DNA of 64,000 nt, taken from NCBI GenBank assembly GCA_023807065.1, contig JAJJLU010003466.1:42441-106440 (forward strand). The letters are read 5' to 3'. Shown in pieces: positions 42,058-51,293 of the stretch. A program made the translations under genes and the position numbers. The stretch is from Isotricha intestinalis. Taxonomy: Eukaryota; Ciliophora; Litostomatea; Vestibuliferida; Isotrichidae. Numbering within the stretch: the stretch's first letter is position 1; each line of letters opens with the position of its first letter. Under the pieces are notes generated by a model that saw only the letters and a list, made by a program, of their open reading frames with translations, was not told the origin of the DNA and ran no database searches.

Positions 42058-43560
42058 TTAACCAATTTTTCTTTTATTTGATTTTATTTTTATTATATCT
42101 TTTTCAATTATTGTATTAAAGTTTTCTTCATCTTGATATATTTTTTTTTTTATGTTATATATTAAATTATTTTTTTCTTTATTTTTCCCAATCTTTTTAT
42201 CTTTATTAATTTTATTAATTTTATTATTTTTTTTCATTTTTTTCCCAAGCATTTTTTCATTTTTTTTATTAGTGTTTTTTTCTATATTTTGATGAGATTT
42301 ATTTTCTGAAATTTTATCATTTATTATTTCAGATTTTTCTTTAATTTCATCATCAATTGAAATATTATTATCTATATTATTATTATTCTTATTATTATTA
42401 TTATTAATATTTTTATTCTCTTCTTTATTATTATTATTATTATCTTTTTTATTAATTTTTAAATTACTTACAAATTTTTTAAATGTATCAAGTTCTGTCA
42501 TATTTTCAATTCTTTCTAAATTAAAATTATCTAAATCTTGAACTAAATTTGTTTCTTTATTAAATTCATTTGGATTTTTTTCTGATTTATTTTCTGATTT
42601 TTCATTTAATGATTGATTATCAGAAAATAAATTTATTACATTAGGATCATTTGCTAATAACAATTGTAAATAATCTGGTTGATCATTTTCTTTTATAATG
42701 TCATTATTATTATTTTTTTCAGTTTTTTCAATATTTTCATTTGTTATTTCTATTTCTTTATTTTTTTCTTTATTTTCTTTAGTTAATAGTTCTTTAACTT
42801 TTTCAATATTTTTTTCTTTTTTTTTTTCATTATTTTCTTTCTTCTTTTTTTCTTTTTCTTTTTTTTCCATATTATTTTCTTTATTAATCATTTCATAATT
42901 TTTTTTATATTTACTATAATTTTGTTCTTCTTCTATTTGAAAATTTTCTTGATTAATTAATTCATCATTATTCATTTCAACATTAAATAATGATTCAGTA
43001 CCTTTTTTTATTTCTTCATTTAAAGTTTGATAATCATAGAATTTTCCTTGAAAATCACTTGAAGAAATTGAATTACAATAATTACTGGAGTCATCTTCAT
43101 TATGAGCAATTTCTTCATTTATTTCTTCTTTATTAATATTATCTTTTTGAATATTATTATTATTCTTATTATTATTAATATTATAAAAATTTTTTTCTTT
43201 ATTCTCAATAAATAAAGTTAATTCGTTTAAATTACTATTTTGTTTGTATTCTATTATATTATTATTTATTTTTTCATTATTATTTTCTTTATTTTGGTAA
43301 ATTTGTGATAATATTTTTTTTTCTGATTTATTTTTATTTGATGTTTTTTTTAAAGTAAAATTATTGTTTGTTATTATTTGAAATGTATTATTTGATTTTA
43401 TTTTTTCTATTTTTGGATAATTTTCTAATTTCCATATATCATTTTTTTGTAATAATATTTGATTTAACTTCCAATTTAATTTTATTAATTCTAATTTTGA
43501 TAAAAAACTGAATTTTTTTTTAAGGCTTTTTAAATAAATTTTTTTTTTATCTTCCTCCAT
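42058..43560 (-). CDS. uncharacterised low-complexity Lys/Asn/Glu protein
   Basis: This 500-residue protein has a structured-looking start (KKKIYLKSLKKKFSFLSKLELIKLNWKLNQILLQ) and then mostly Asn, Lys, Glu and Asp in runs. A more ordered piece around 300-365 reads PDYLQLLLANDPNVINLFSDNQ and MTELDTFKKFVSNLKIN. The C-terminus is very basic (KKMKKNNKINKINKDKK...), which could act as a nuclear or nucleolar signal. I recognise no family. A single long frame with sense-biased codons supports it being real. Confidence 0.6.
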   Translation of the reverse strand: MEEDKKKIYLKSLKKKFSFLSKLELIKLNWKLNQILLQKNDIWKLENYPKIEKIKSNNTFQIITNNNFTLKKTSNKNKSEKKILSQIYQNKENNNEKINNNIIEYKQNSNLNELTLFIENKEKNFYNINNNKNNNNIQKDNINKEEINEEIAHNEDDSSNYCNSISSSDFQGKFYDYQTLNEEIKKGTESLFNVEMNNDELINQENFQIEEEQNYSKYKKNYEMINKENNMEKKEKEKKKKENNEKKKEKNIEKVKELLTKENKEKNKEIEITNENIEKTEKNNNNDIIKENDQPDYLQLLLANDPNVINLFSDNQSLNEKSENKSEKNPNEFNKETNLVQDLDNFNLERIENMTELDTFKKFVSNLKINKKDNNNNNKEENKNINNNNNKNNNNIDNNISIDDEIKEKSEIINDKISENKSHQNIEKNTNKKNEKMLGKKMKKNNKINKINKDKKIGKNKEKNNLIYNIKKKIYQDEENFNTIIEKDIIKIKSNKRKIG

Positions 43561-43729
43561 TTTTGTATGACAATAAATAATATTTTTTATAATATCATTA
43601 ACTCTTTGTTATTTTTCAAAATTTATCCTTTAAATTAAAAGTAAATTAAAATCAATTAAAAAAAATAAAATTTTAATTAATTAAATTTAAATTGATTAAA
43701 TTAAAATAAAAACAAATTTAAATAATAAA

Positions 43730-45292
43730 ATGAGAAATATAAATCAAGATCTTCAAAAAATAAAAAAAATGGAAATTGAAGAAGAATATAATAAAAAACA
43801 TCAACAATTTATTTCAGAAAGAATAAATAATCAAAGAAATTTAAACTTATTTTCAATTTCTGATAATAAAAATGAGAATAATGAAGATATCCAAATGAAT
43901 AATTCAATAGTAGATATAAATTTAATAAATGAAACACTTCAAAATTTATTATATTTAAATAATAAATTAGATAAAAATTATATTCTAACTCAACTAAAAA
44001 CTTTAAGAAAGGAATTATCAAAAAATTCAATAAGTAAAAATGATATAAATAATATATTAAATAAATTTCCTAATATAATTGGCGGTCTTTCTAATTATGC
44101 TTTAGATTTTAAAAATTCAGAAATACAATTTGAAACAATTTGGGTTCTTAATAATTTAAGTATTTTTTGTTATAATTTTAACTTAAATTTTCAATTTAAT
44201 CATATTAATCAACTTTTAATTCAAATATTAAAACTTGAAAAAAATTTTACTCAAAGTGGAACAAGAAATTTAATTTTTGAAAAAGTATTTCAATTTATGG
44301 GGAAATTAATGTTTATGAATGATATTTGTTTTAATTATTTTATTGATAATGATATAATAAATATTCTTTTTAATAGTTTAAATTCAAGTGTTCGTTCTTT
44401 AAGAATTATTTGTCTTTGGAATTTAAATCAAATTTTTTCTGTTTTGTTGGAAAAAAATTATGAAAATAAATTAATATTATTTAATCAAAAAGATTCTCTT
44501 TTAAGTTATAAATTTATTTTATCAAGAATTGAATTAACTAATAGTATTAATTGTTTTGATGAAATATTTGAAATTTATTGGTTATTAAATGAAATATTTA
44601 AAAAATTTCCTGATTCAATCAATTATATCTTTTTTACTCAGAAAGATATTTTATCTAAATTTAATAATATTCTTTCTTATTCTTTAATTGAAAATCTTTC
44701 TCAACCTTGTATTAGATTAATATCTAATTTAATTGCTTTAAATGGAAATATGATTTTAAGAGAAAATTTCATTAATTGTTTATTTTCAAAAAAAGATTTA
44801 ATTCAATATATTCAATTAATATTATCCTCTGATTTAGGGAAATATGATATTTCTTTAACTAAAGATATACTTTTATTATTATATAATTTATTTTATTTTT
44901 CTCCTAAATTTGCTTCAAGCTTATTTTATGAACAAATCTTAAAAATGATAAGTAATTATAATAATTTAAAATTGAAAGATAAAGATATATTAAAATTATT
45001 ATTCTTAATATATTATAGAATTTTCATAGAAAAAAACAATTTTATAGGAAATATAGATGAACAATATATAATTCCATTAATAACAAATAATTTTCAATAT
45101 ATTTTTAATGAATATTTTTACCTTTTAATTATACTAGATTTATTATATTATTATATAAAAGAAAAAGGAAAGAATATAGGAGAACAAGCAAATTATATAT
45201 TTAAAATGATAAAAGAACAAAATGAAAAAGTAGATATAAGTAATCTTCAATCATTCATTTTAGAATTTATTAATATAATTCAAATGAATTAA
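43730..45292 (+). CDS. importin-alpha-like armadillo protein (divergent)
   Basis: This 520-residue protein opens with a basic, helical start (NQDLQKIKKMEIEEEYNKKHQQFISERINNQRN) in the position of an importin-beta-binding domain, but it lacks the usual dense Arg run. Residues about 90-500 look like stacked armadillo helices. QFETIWVLNNLSIF resembles the QFEAAWALTNIASG signature of importin-alpha, and RSLRIICLWNLNQIF and QPCIRLISNLIALNGN repeat the pattern. Importin-alpha links NLS cargo to importin-beta. Many of the Trp/Asn cargo-pocket residues seem altered, so it may be an atypical member or another ARM protein. Two importin-beta genes are in the same window, but at 40 kb distance. Confidence 0.6.
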   Translation: MRNINQDLQKIKKMEIEEEYNKKHQQFISERINNQRNLNLFSISDNKNENNEDIQMNNSIVDINLINETLQNLLYLNNKLDKNYILTQLKTLRKELSKNSISKNDINNILNKFPNIIGGLSNYALDFKNSEIQFETIWVLNNLSIFCYNFNLNFQFNHINQLLIQILKLEKNFTQSGTRNLIFEKVFQFMGKLMFMNDICFNYFIDNDIINILFNSLNSSVRSLRIICLWNLNQIFSVLLEKNYENKLILFNQKDSLLSYKFILSRIELTNSINCFDEIFEIYWLLNEIFKKFPDSINYIFFTQKDILSKFNNILSYSLIENLSQPCIRLISNLIALNGNMILRENFINCLFSKKDLIQYIQLILSSDLGKYDISLTKDILLLLYNLFYFSPKFASSLFYEQILKMISNYNNLKLKDKDILKLLFLIYYRIFIEKNNFIGNIDEQYIIPLITNNFQYIFNEYFYLLIILDLLYYYIKEKGKNIGEQANYIFKMIKEQNEKVDISNLQSFILEFINIIQMN

Positions 45293-45354
45293 TATAAAAA
45301 ATATTTTTTAAATTTTAAAATAATCTTTTTAATAAAAATTATAAATTAATTTAA

Positions 45355-45816
45355 ATGTATCAAATAGAAGATATATTAATTCCAATAAGATTTTTACTAT
45401 TAATGTTACAAATAATAATAACATCAACTTTTCCTATATTAGATACATATAAAGATCATATTAGAGCAGGATTTCCTTCTTATTATCTTGAATATAAACC
45501 TTCAGATTTAAAAAATCTTTATAATAAAGAAGAAAGAATTTTTTTTATTTTATTAATTATATTTTATGTATGCGAAATATTCGAATTAGTAATGTTATTT
45601 GTTGGAGTTACACTTTTTAGAAATAAATTAAGTTTTGTTTTAATTTTCTTTCATTCTGTTTGTATTTTATATTTAAATTGGTTCAAACATGAAGTATATG
45701 AATCAAGATCAATTTATATTGCTTTAATACTTGGAGGATTAATTCCTGCAATTTTAGAATTTTTTTTCCTTTTCACTATGAGTAAATATCATAGAAGAAT
45801 TGGAGAAGTTAAATAA
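45355..45816 (+). CDS. TMEM107-like ciliary transition-zone membrane protein
   Basis: This 153-residue protein has four hydrophobic helices (about 9-26, 62-86, 92-110 and 122-142), close to human TMEM107 in length and order. Points of similarity are IPIRFLLLMLQIIIT for the first helix (vertebrate form: SRFLTLLAHLVVVIT), a long polar loop ending in KEERIF, FELVMLFVGVTLFRNKLS, and the final helix with the LIPAILEFFFLF pattern matching ALPAVTEMALFV. TMEM107 belongs to the MKS module of the transition zone and controls entry of membrane proteins into the cilium. This supports a ciliated organism. It starts 62 bp after the armadillo gene ends. Confidence 0.8.
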   Translation: MYQIEDILIPIRFLLLMLQIIITSTFPILDTYKDHIRAGFPSYYLEYKPSDLKNLYNKEERIFFILLIIFYVCEIFELVMLFVGVTLFRNKLSFVLIFFHSVCILYLNWFKHEVYESRSIYIALILGGLIPAILEFFFLFTMSKYHRRIGEVK

Positions 45817-45885
45817 ACATATTTTTTTAAATTTTTATAAAATAAATATTATTTAAAAGTATAATTTTTTATTTTTTGTTTTTTC

Positions 45886-46134
45886 TCATTTTTTTTTATC
45901 TATTATTGCACTTATTGTTTTGTCTGAATCTTTCTTATATAATATTGGAATATCATTATTCTCAAATGATAATGATATTGATATAATTTCTTCATTTTCA
46001 AATATTTCTTTTGCTTTTGTCATTATATCAAATAAACTTCCTGAAATTTGATTTGGAAAATTTTTCCCTTGTTCCATAACTAAACCTTCATTATCAATAA
46101 TTAAAACATTATCTTTCTTAATTTTCCCTTCCAT
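45886..46134 (-). CDS. LAMTOR5/HBXIP-like Ragulator subunit
   Basis: This 82-residue protein is short, as expected for LAMTOR5 (about 91 residues). It follows the roadblock fold order: VLIIDNEGLVMEQG (strand-turn-strand), SGSLFDIMTKAKEIF (helix), then EEIISISLSFENNDIPILYKKDSDKTISAIIDK (strand-strand-helix). It aligns by eye with the VLCTDSQGLNLGCRG, ISVLAQQAAKL and DIPVVCLESDNG...ITVAVHK parts of the human protein. Ragulator anchors Rag GTPases and so TORC1 on lysosomes. The gene ends in TGA, the only TGA stop I noted in an intact gene here, which matters for the genetic code. Confidence 0.6.
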   Translation of the reverse strand: MEGKIKKDNVLIIDNEGLVMEQGKNFPNQISGSLFDIMTKAKEIFENEEIISISLSFENNDIPILYKKDSDKTISAIIDKKK

Positions 46135-46302
46135 CTTAAACTTAAAATAAACTTTTTATATAATTCATTAAAAAAAAATAAAAATAAAAAACTCTTAAAA
46201 AACCCAATTATAAAAAAATTAGTTTAAAAACATAACCAACGAAAAAATAATAATAATTCCTATTTAAAAATCAATAAAAAAAAAAGTAAAAAAAAAAAAG
46301 AA

Positions 46303-46977
46303 ATGTATCTTAGAACTAAAAAAAACTTAGCAATAAATCCCAAAATATATCGTTATACAAATGATGGTCAAGGTCGTGATACATATATAACATATTCAGT
46401 AATAAAAAACAGTAATTATTTTCCTCCTGTTCCATCATCACCAAAACAACATGTTAATAAAAGTCATGATTTATCGTTAAGAAAACCAATAAAAAAATAT
46501 TTCGTTAATGGGAAAGGACGTGATTTATATATTCAACAAACTATTTTTGATAATACTAATAATTACTCTGGAGATGTTAGTATTGAAAATTGCTTAAGAA
46601 ATAATACTGAAATTAATGAAGTTCCTGTTCAAAAAGGTTATTCTAAATTTGAAAAAAAATTAATTGATAGAATTTTTTATGGAAAATGTATTGGATTAAA
46701 TACTAGATATATGAGTCCTAAAGTTGTTTTTGCTAAAAGAAAAAGTGACGAGGAAAAATCTTTGAATGATAATTTAGAAAATGATGAAATTAAAGAAAAT
46801 TCTGAAAATGAGGGAGATGATAATGAAGATAAAGATAAAGAAAAGAAAGTTCCTTATTTATATGAACCTAAACTTACTCAAGAGAAATTAAGTGAAAGTG
46901 TTAGAAAAATTTTTTTGTTTAATAATAAATTAAATTTTATTTCTTCTAATAAAGGAAAAGATAAAGCTTGGTATTAG
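46303..46977 (+). CDS. small protein with repeated DG-GRD-YI motif
   Basis: This 224-residue protein carries two copies of a motif, TNDGQGRDTYI (about 20-30) and VNGKGRDLYI (about 67-76), and a weaker third near the end (NKGKDKAWY). Between them are short proline-containing stretches (YFPPVPSSPK). The C-terminal half has an acidic insert. Short proteins with spaced motifs of this type often bind along microtubules as inner or surface proteins of cilia; this is an analogy, not a homology claim. The product is basic at its N-terminus. It reads as a single exon with TAG as stop. Confidence 0.65.
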   Translation: MYLRTKKNLAINPKIYRYTNDGQGRDTYITYSVIKNSNYFPPVPSSPKQHVNKSHDLSLRKPIKKYFVNGKGRDLYIQQTIFDNTNNYSGDVSIENCLRNNTEINEVPVQKGYSKFEKKLIDRIFYGKCIGLNTRYMSPKVVFAKRKSDEEKSLNDNLENDEIKENSENEGDDNEDKDKEKKVPYLYEPKLTQEKLSESVRKIFLFNNKLNFISSNKGKDKAWY

Positions 46978-47159
46978 AATATTAATTTGTGTTTATAATT
47001 TATTCAAATAATAGGTTATTTTTTATTTTATTGTTTTTTTTTTTACGTTTTTTTTTTAATTTATTATAATAATTTCTGTGATTTAAAAATAAAAAATTTT
47101 TCAAAAATATTATATTAATGAAAATTATCAATCTTAAAAACTCTCAATTTATTTAACAT

Positions 47160-49016
47160 TTATTTTTTTTGAAAATTAGATTTATCCTTAAGCATTTTCT
47201 TTTTTCTTTCAAACAATTCATCTTTAGAATATTTCCATTTATCATCTTTTTTCTCTTCTTTCTTTTCTTCTTTCTTATCTTCTTTCTTATCTTCTTTATC
47301 ATCATCTTTTTTAATCTCTTCTTTCTTATTGATATTATTTTTATTATCTTTAACACTTTTTCTTCTACCTAAACTACTACTTTGAGGTCCATCAACTTCT
47401 TCTTCAATATTCCATTGACTAACATCAGCAACTCCTCCTTTAGTTTCCATTATTGGTTCTAAAACACTTTTTTTTTTATTTCCAGCATTAATTTTACTCA
47501 TAAAATCTTTAACAACTTTTTTATTTTCTTTTTCTTTATTATTATCAAGATTAATATCTTTCTTACTAATATTTAACATATCAATAATACTAAAACGAGA
47601 AATATCTTGTGATTGATTATTTATTATTGAAGATTCTAATAATTGACTTTCTCTTACAGAAGCATTTGTAGCTAATTTTTTTTTATATGAAGACATTGGA
47701 ACTAAAGGTTCTTTATGAACAACATTATAATCTTCAGTTTTAATTGATTTATGATATGTATTAATATCAACAGGATTTACTCTAAATATTTTATCTTTTA
47801 ATGGTTTTGGATCTCTCGATATTGGTTCTTCAAAGAAGAATTTTTCATTTATTTTTTCTAATTCTTCGTTATATTCTTTCATTTGTCTACTTAAATAATC
47901 TTCATTTTGATTTAATATTGAATCTTCTTCATAAAATTTCCTCATTGAATCTTCATTTGCTGTTGAATGATCCATATTTTGCATAATTTCTGCAGGACAT
48001 CCTTGTTTTTTTAAAACTTTTGTTCTGTTTGTTTTTTCTTTTTCTAATAATTTATTTAAATAATAATCTGCCTTTTTATCATTACTTTTTGCATTTATCA
48101 TATTTGCATTTAAATTTATTTTACCATTTGAGCCTTTATTATTCTTTCTCTTTTCTTTATTAAATTTATCAAATTCTAAATTTAAACGATCTAAATTTTC
48201 CTTTGCTTTTGCTTTTCTTATTATTTCTTTATAATTCTTTTCTTCATTTTCTTGGAATTCTTTTAATTTTTTTTCTTTTTGTTTTTTCCTCTCTGCTGAT
48301 TTTTCTCTTTCAATTTCTGCTTTTTGATAAGCATTTAAATTTAAATCTTTTTCTATATTATTATTATCATCATGTTTCATTACTATAATATTATGAAATC
48401 TTGTTGTTGAATAATCTATTTTATTTCCATTATTATGAAATGGTGTTGTTATTTTATATAATACATTCATTGTCCCTTCTTTATAATTTTGCATTTCTTC
48501 ATTTCTTTTTTTTTCTTCTTCTTCTCTATATTTATCTATTATTTCCTTTGATTTTATATTTTCTTCATTTTTCACTTTTTTCTTCTTTTCATATCTATGA
48601 ATTTCTTCTTCTAATTCTTTTTTTAAATTATTCATTTTTTTCAAATAATCAAAAGCTTCTTTTCCTTTTTGTTTCATAAATATATTAAATTGAATTTGTT
48701 TTTGTTTCATTTTTTCAGAATATTCTTCCATTAATATTTTTTCTCTTTCTTTATCAATTTCTGCTTGTTCTCTACTTTTAATTATTTGTTCTCTTGTTTT
48801 TTGTAAACAATCAATTTCTTTTATTAAATTTTTATACATTTCAATAATTTCTAAATATTCTTCTTGCTTTTGTCTTTGAAGTTGATATTGTTTATATAAA
48901 TCTAATATTTCTTTTGACCATTCTCTTTCTAAATCTTTTGCTTCTCTTATTCTATTTATTCTTTGTTCTTGTTTTGCTAATTGAACTTCTAAAGTTTCTG
49001 GTAATACTGAAGACAT
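47160..49016 (-). CDS. long coiled-coil protein, function unknown
   Basis: This 618-residue protein is dominated by charged coiled coil in residues 10-190 and 240-300 (AKQEQRINRIREAKDLEREWSKEILDLYKQYQLQRQKQEEY...). A less charged insert lies near 190-225 (NVLYKITTPFHNNGNKIDY). Residues 330-460 are mixed, including KKQGCPAEIMQNMDHSTANED and EEPISRDPKPLKDKIFRVNPVDINTYHKS, and look like a conserved family motif I cannot name. The tail is Lys/Glu/Asp-rich. It may be an axonemal or basal-body structural protein; no diagnostic domain was seen. Confidence 0.75.
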   Translation of the reverse strand: MSSVLPETLEVQLAKQEQRINRIREAKDLEREWSKEILDLYKQYQLQRQKQEEYLEIIEMYKNLIKEIDCLQKTREQIIKSREQAEIDKEREKILMEEYSEKMKQKQIQFNIFMKQKGKEAFDYLKKMNNLKKELEEEIHRYEKKKKVKNEENIKSKEIIDKYREEEEKKRNEEMQNYKEGTMNVLYKITTPFHNNGNKIDYSTTRFHNIIVMKHDDNNNIEKDLNLNAYQKAEIEREKSAERKKQKEKKLKEFQENEEKNYKEIIRKAKAKENLDRLNLEFDKFNKEKRKNNKGSNGKINLNANMINAKSNDKKADYYLNKLLEKEKTNRTKVLKKQGCPAEIMQNMDHSTANEDSMRKFYEEDSILNQNEDYLSRQMKEYNEELEKINEKFFFEEPISRDPKPLKDKIFRVNPVDINTYHKSIKTEDYNVVHKEPLVPMSSYKKKLATNASVRESQLLESSIINNQSQDISRFSIIDMLNISKKDINLDNNKEKENKKVVKDFMSKINAGNKKKSVLEPIMETKGGVADVSQWNIEEEVDGPQSSSLGRRKSVKDNKNNINKKEEIKKDDDKEDKKEDKKEEKKEEKKDDKWKYSKDELFERKKKMLKDKSNFQKK

Positions 49017-49135
49017 TTTTTAAAATGTAAATTAAATTATTTTTAAGAAATTTTGATTTTTTATATTTGGAATTATAATATTATTTTTTCCTATTTTTAT
49101 TAACTTTTGATTATTACATTAATATTACTATTAAA

Positions 49136-50875
49136 ATGGGAATTTGTGATTCAGTGACAAAAGCTAATATTAGTGATTCTTCATTTGAAAAAGAAGAAAC
49201 TTCAATAAGGAAAGAAAATAAATATGAATTATCAAATGAAAAAATTAAAAAGCACAAAAAATCATTTGAAAAAATAGAAAATAATAAAAATGATAATCCT
49301 AAATTTTCTCGTTCTGTAAATTATAAAAAGAAAAGGAGAAAAAATTCAATAACCTTAGGTAAAATAAATAAAGAAAAAAGAGCAAAGACATTAGAATTTG
49401 TAGAAAGAAAGAAAAATGAAGAAGAGGAGAAAAATGATAATAATAATTTAGAAATTAACACTCGTTTAATAATAAATTGTAATAATAAGAATCCAAAAGA
49501 CCAATATAAAATAATAAAAAAATTAGGTAAAGGTGCATATGGAACAGTATGGAAAGTTAGAAATATAAATACAGGATTATTTAGAGCAATGAAAAGAATA
49601 AAAAAAATGAGGAATAATATGAATAAAATAAATGAAATAGTAAATGAGATAGAAATACTAAAAAATTTAGATCATCCAAATATAGTAAAAATATTTGAAT
49701 TTTTTATAGAAGCAGATGGATATTATATAATAACAGAATATTGTCATGGAGGAGAATTATTTCAAGCTATAAAATTAAAAGGCTTTTTTTCAGAAGATAA
49801 AGCTGCAAATATTATATATCAAGTTTTTAATGCTATGAATTATTGTCATAATACTATCAAAGTAATTCATAGAGATTTAAAACCTGAAAATATTATGATT
49901 GAAAGTATTGATAATGAAACTGGTTATTATAATATTAAAATTATTGATTTTGGAACTGCTACAATTATACAAAGTGATAAAAGTGAAAATAAAGTTTTAG
50001 GAAGTTGTTATTATATTGCTCCTGAAGTTTTAAATAAAAAATATAATGAAAAATGTGATATTTGGTCTTGTGGAGTTATATTATATATTTTATTAAGTGG
50101 AAATGTTCCTTTTAATGGAAGAGATGAAAGGGAAATTACTCAAAAAATAAAATTAGGGAAATTTGATTTAAATAGAAAACCTTTTGATAATATATCTGAA
50201 GAAGCAAAAGATTTAATTAAACAATGTTTAGAAATGAATGTTAATAAAAGAATTAATGCTAAAGAAGCAATGGAACATCCTTGGTTTAATTTATTAAATA
50301 CTAAAGAATATTTTGTTAAAGTTAATGAATATTTCATGAATAAAACTATTAATAATTTAATTATGTATAAACCTAAGAATAAATTACAACAATTAGCTTT
50401 GACATATCTTGTTCATAATTTTCCAGATTTGAATGAAATTAAAAACATTAATAAAATATTTATTAATTTTAATACAAGTGGTAATGGGAAATTATCAAGA
50501 GAAGAAACTTATCAAGGTTTATTAAAGTATTTACATTATTCTTCAACTGAAGAATTAGATCAAAAAGTTAGAGATATATTTAATAATATTGATAATGATA
50601 ATAATGGTTTTATTGAATGTGAAGAATTTTCAAGAGCTGCTTTAGATAAAAGAATTTTTTTAGATGAAAATGTTTTAAAATTTACTTTTGATTTTATGGA
50701 TAAAGATGGCTCTGGAGAAATTAGTTTGGATGAATTAAAAGAAGTTTTTGGAGTTAAAGATGATAAAGAAGCAGAAAAATCTTTAAAGGAAATTATTGAT
50801 AAAATTGATAAAGATGGTAATGGACAAATTTCAATTCAGGAATATAGTGATATGATGAAGAATATAATTAATTAG
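49136..50875 (+). CDS. calcium-dependent protein kinase (CDPK, copy 3) with three canonical EF-hands
   Basis: This 579-residue protein begins MGICDSVT (myristoylation plus Cys). The kinase (about 123-385) is complete: GKGAYGTVW, RAMKRI, HRDLKPENIM, IDFGTAT, GSCYYIAPE. A junction segment (NKLQQLALTYLVHNF) precedes four EF-hands. The first is degenerate (NTSGNGKLSREE), while 2 (DNDNNGFIECEE), 3 (DKDGSGEISLDE) and 4 (DKDGNGQISIQE) have all the ligands. This is the most Ca2+-competent of the three CDPKs in the window. Its kinase core has HRDLKPEN, unlike the HRDLKLEN of copies 1 and 2. It stops with TAG. Confidence 0.92.
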   Translation: MGICDSVTKANISDSSFEKEETSIRKENKYELSNEKIKKHKKSFEKIENNKNDNPKFSRSVNYKKKRRKNSITLGKINKEKRAKTLEFVERKKNEEEEKNDNNNLEINTRLIINCNNKNPKDQYKIIKKLGKGAYGTVWKVRNINTGLFRAMKRIKKMRNNMNKINEIVNEIEILKNLDHPNIVKIFEFFIEADGYYIITEYCHGGELFQAIKLKGFFSEDKAANIIYQVFNAMNYCHNTIKVIHRDLKPENIMIESIDNETGYYNIKIIDFGTATIIQSDKSENKVLGSCYYIAPEVLNKKYNEKCDIWSCGVILYILLSGNVPFNGRDEREITQKIKLGKFDLNRKPFDNISEEAKDLIKQCLEMNVNKRINAKEAMEHPWFNLLNTKEYFVKVNEYFMNKTINNLIMYKPKNKLQQLALTYLVHNFPDLNEIKNINKIFINFNTSGNGKLSREETYQGLLKYLHYSSTEELDQKVRDIFNNIDNDNNGFIECEEFSRAALDKRIFLDENVLKFTFDFMDKDGSGEISLDELKEVFGVKDDKEAEKSLKEIIDKIDKDGNGQISIQEYSDMMKNIIN

Positions 50876-51293
50876 ATAAAATTTGTATATATTATAATAT
50901 ATTTGTCCATTGAGTTAATTATATTAAAATTAATTTTTGATTTATTACGATTTTTAAAGAATATATAAATAATAATAAAAAATAATAAAAAATAAATTAT
51001 ATTAAAAAGCTCTTTAATTTAAATTTAATGATTATTTATTTTTATAATTTCTAAAATATTAACATTAATATTATACCCATATATCATTTACAAATATGGA
51101 ATTATAAATTTAATTCTTTATTTTAGATATTTACTTTTATTTTATTTTATTTTTTTTTTTCATGTTTTTTATATTAATTAAAGAAGTATTTTTTAAATAG
51201 TTTTTAATTTTTATTCATTTTATTAATATTAAATTTCATAAGAGAATTTAATATTAAAATGTGTTTAAATTAGAATATTTTAAATTAAAAAAG
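50876..51293. other. spacer before polo kinase gene
   Basis: About 420 bp of AT-rich sequence. The frame of the next gene is open from 51261 with a GTG, but the first in-frame ATG is at 51294. I see no gene, RNA or repeat here; it is probably the promoter and 5' untranslated region. Confidence 0.5.

Noticed and set aside
51261..51293. GTG-initiated extension of the polo kinase
   Set aside because: An in-frame ATG at 51294 gives a normal polo-kinase N-terminus.
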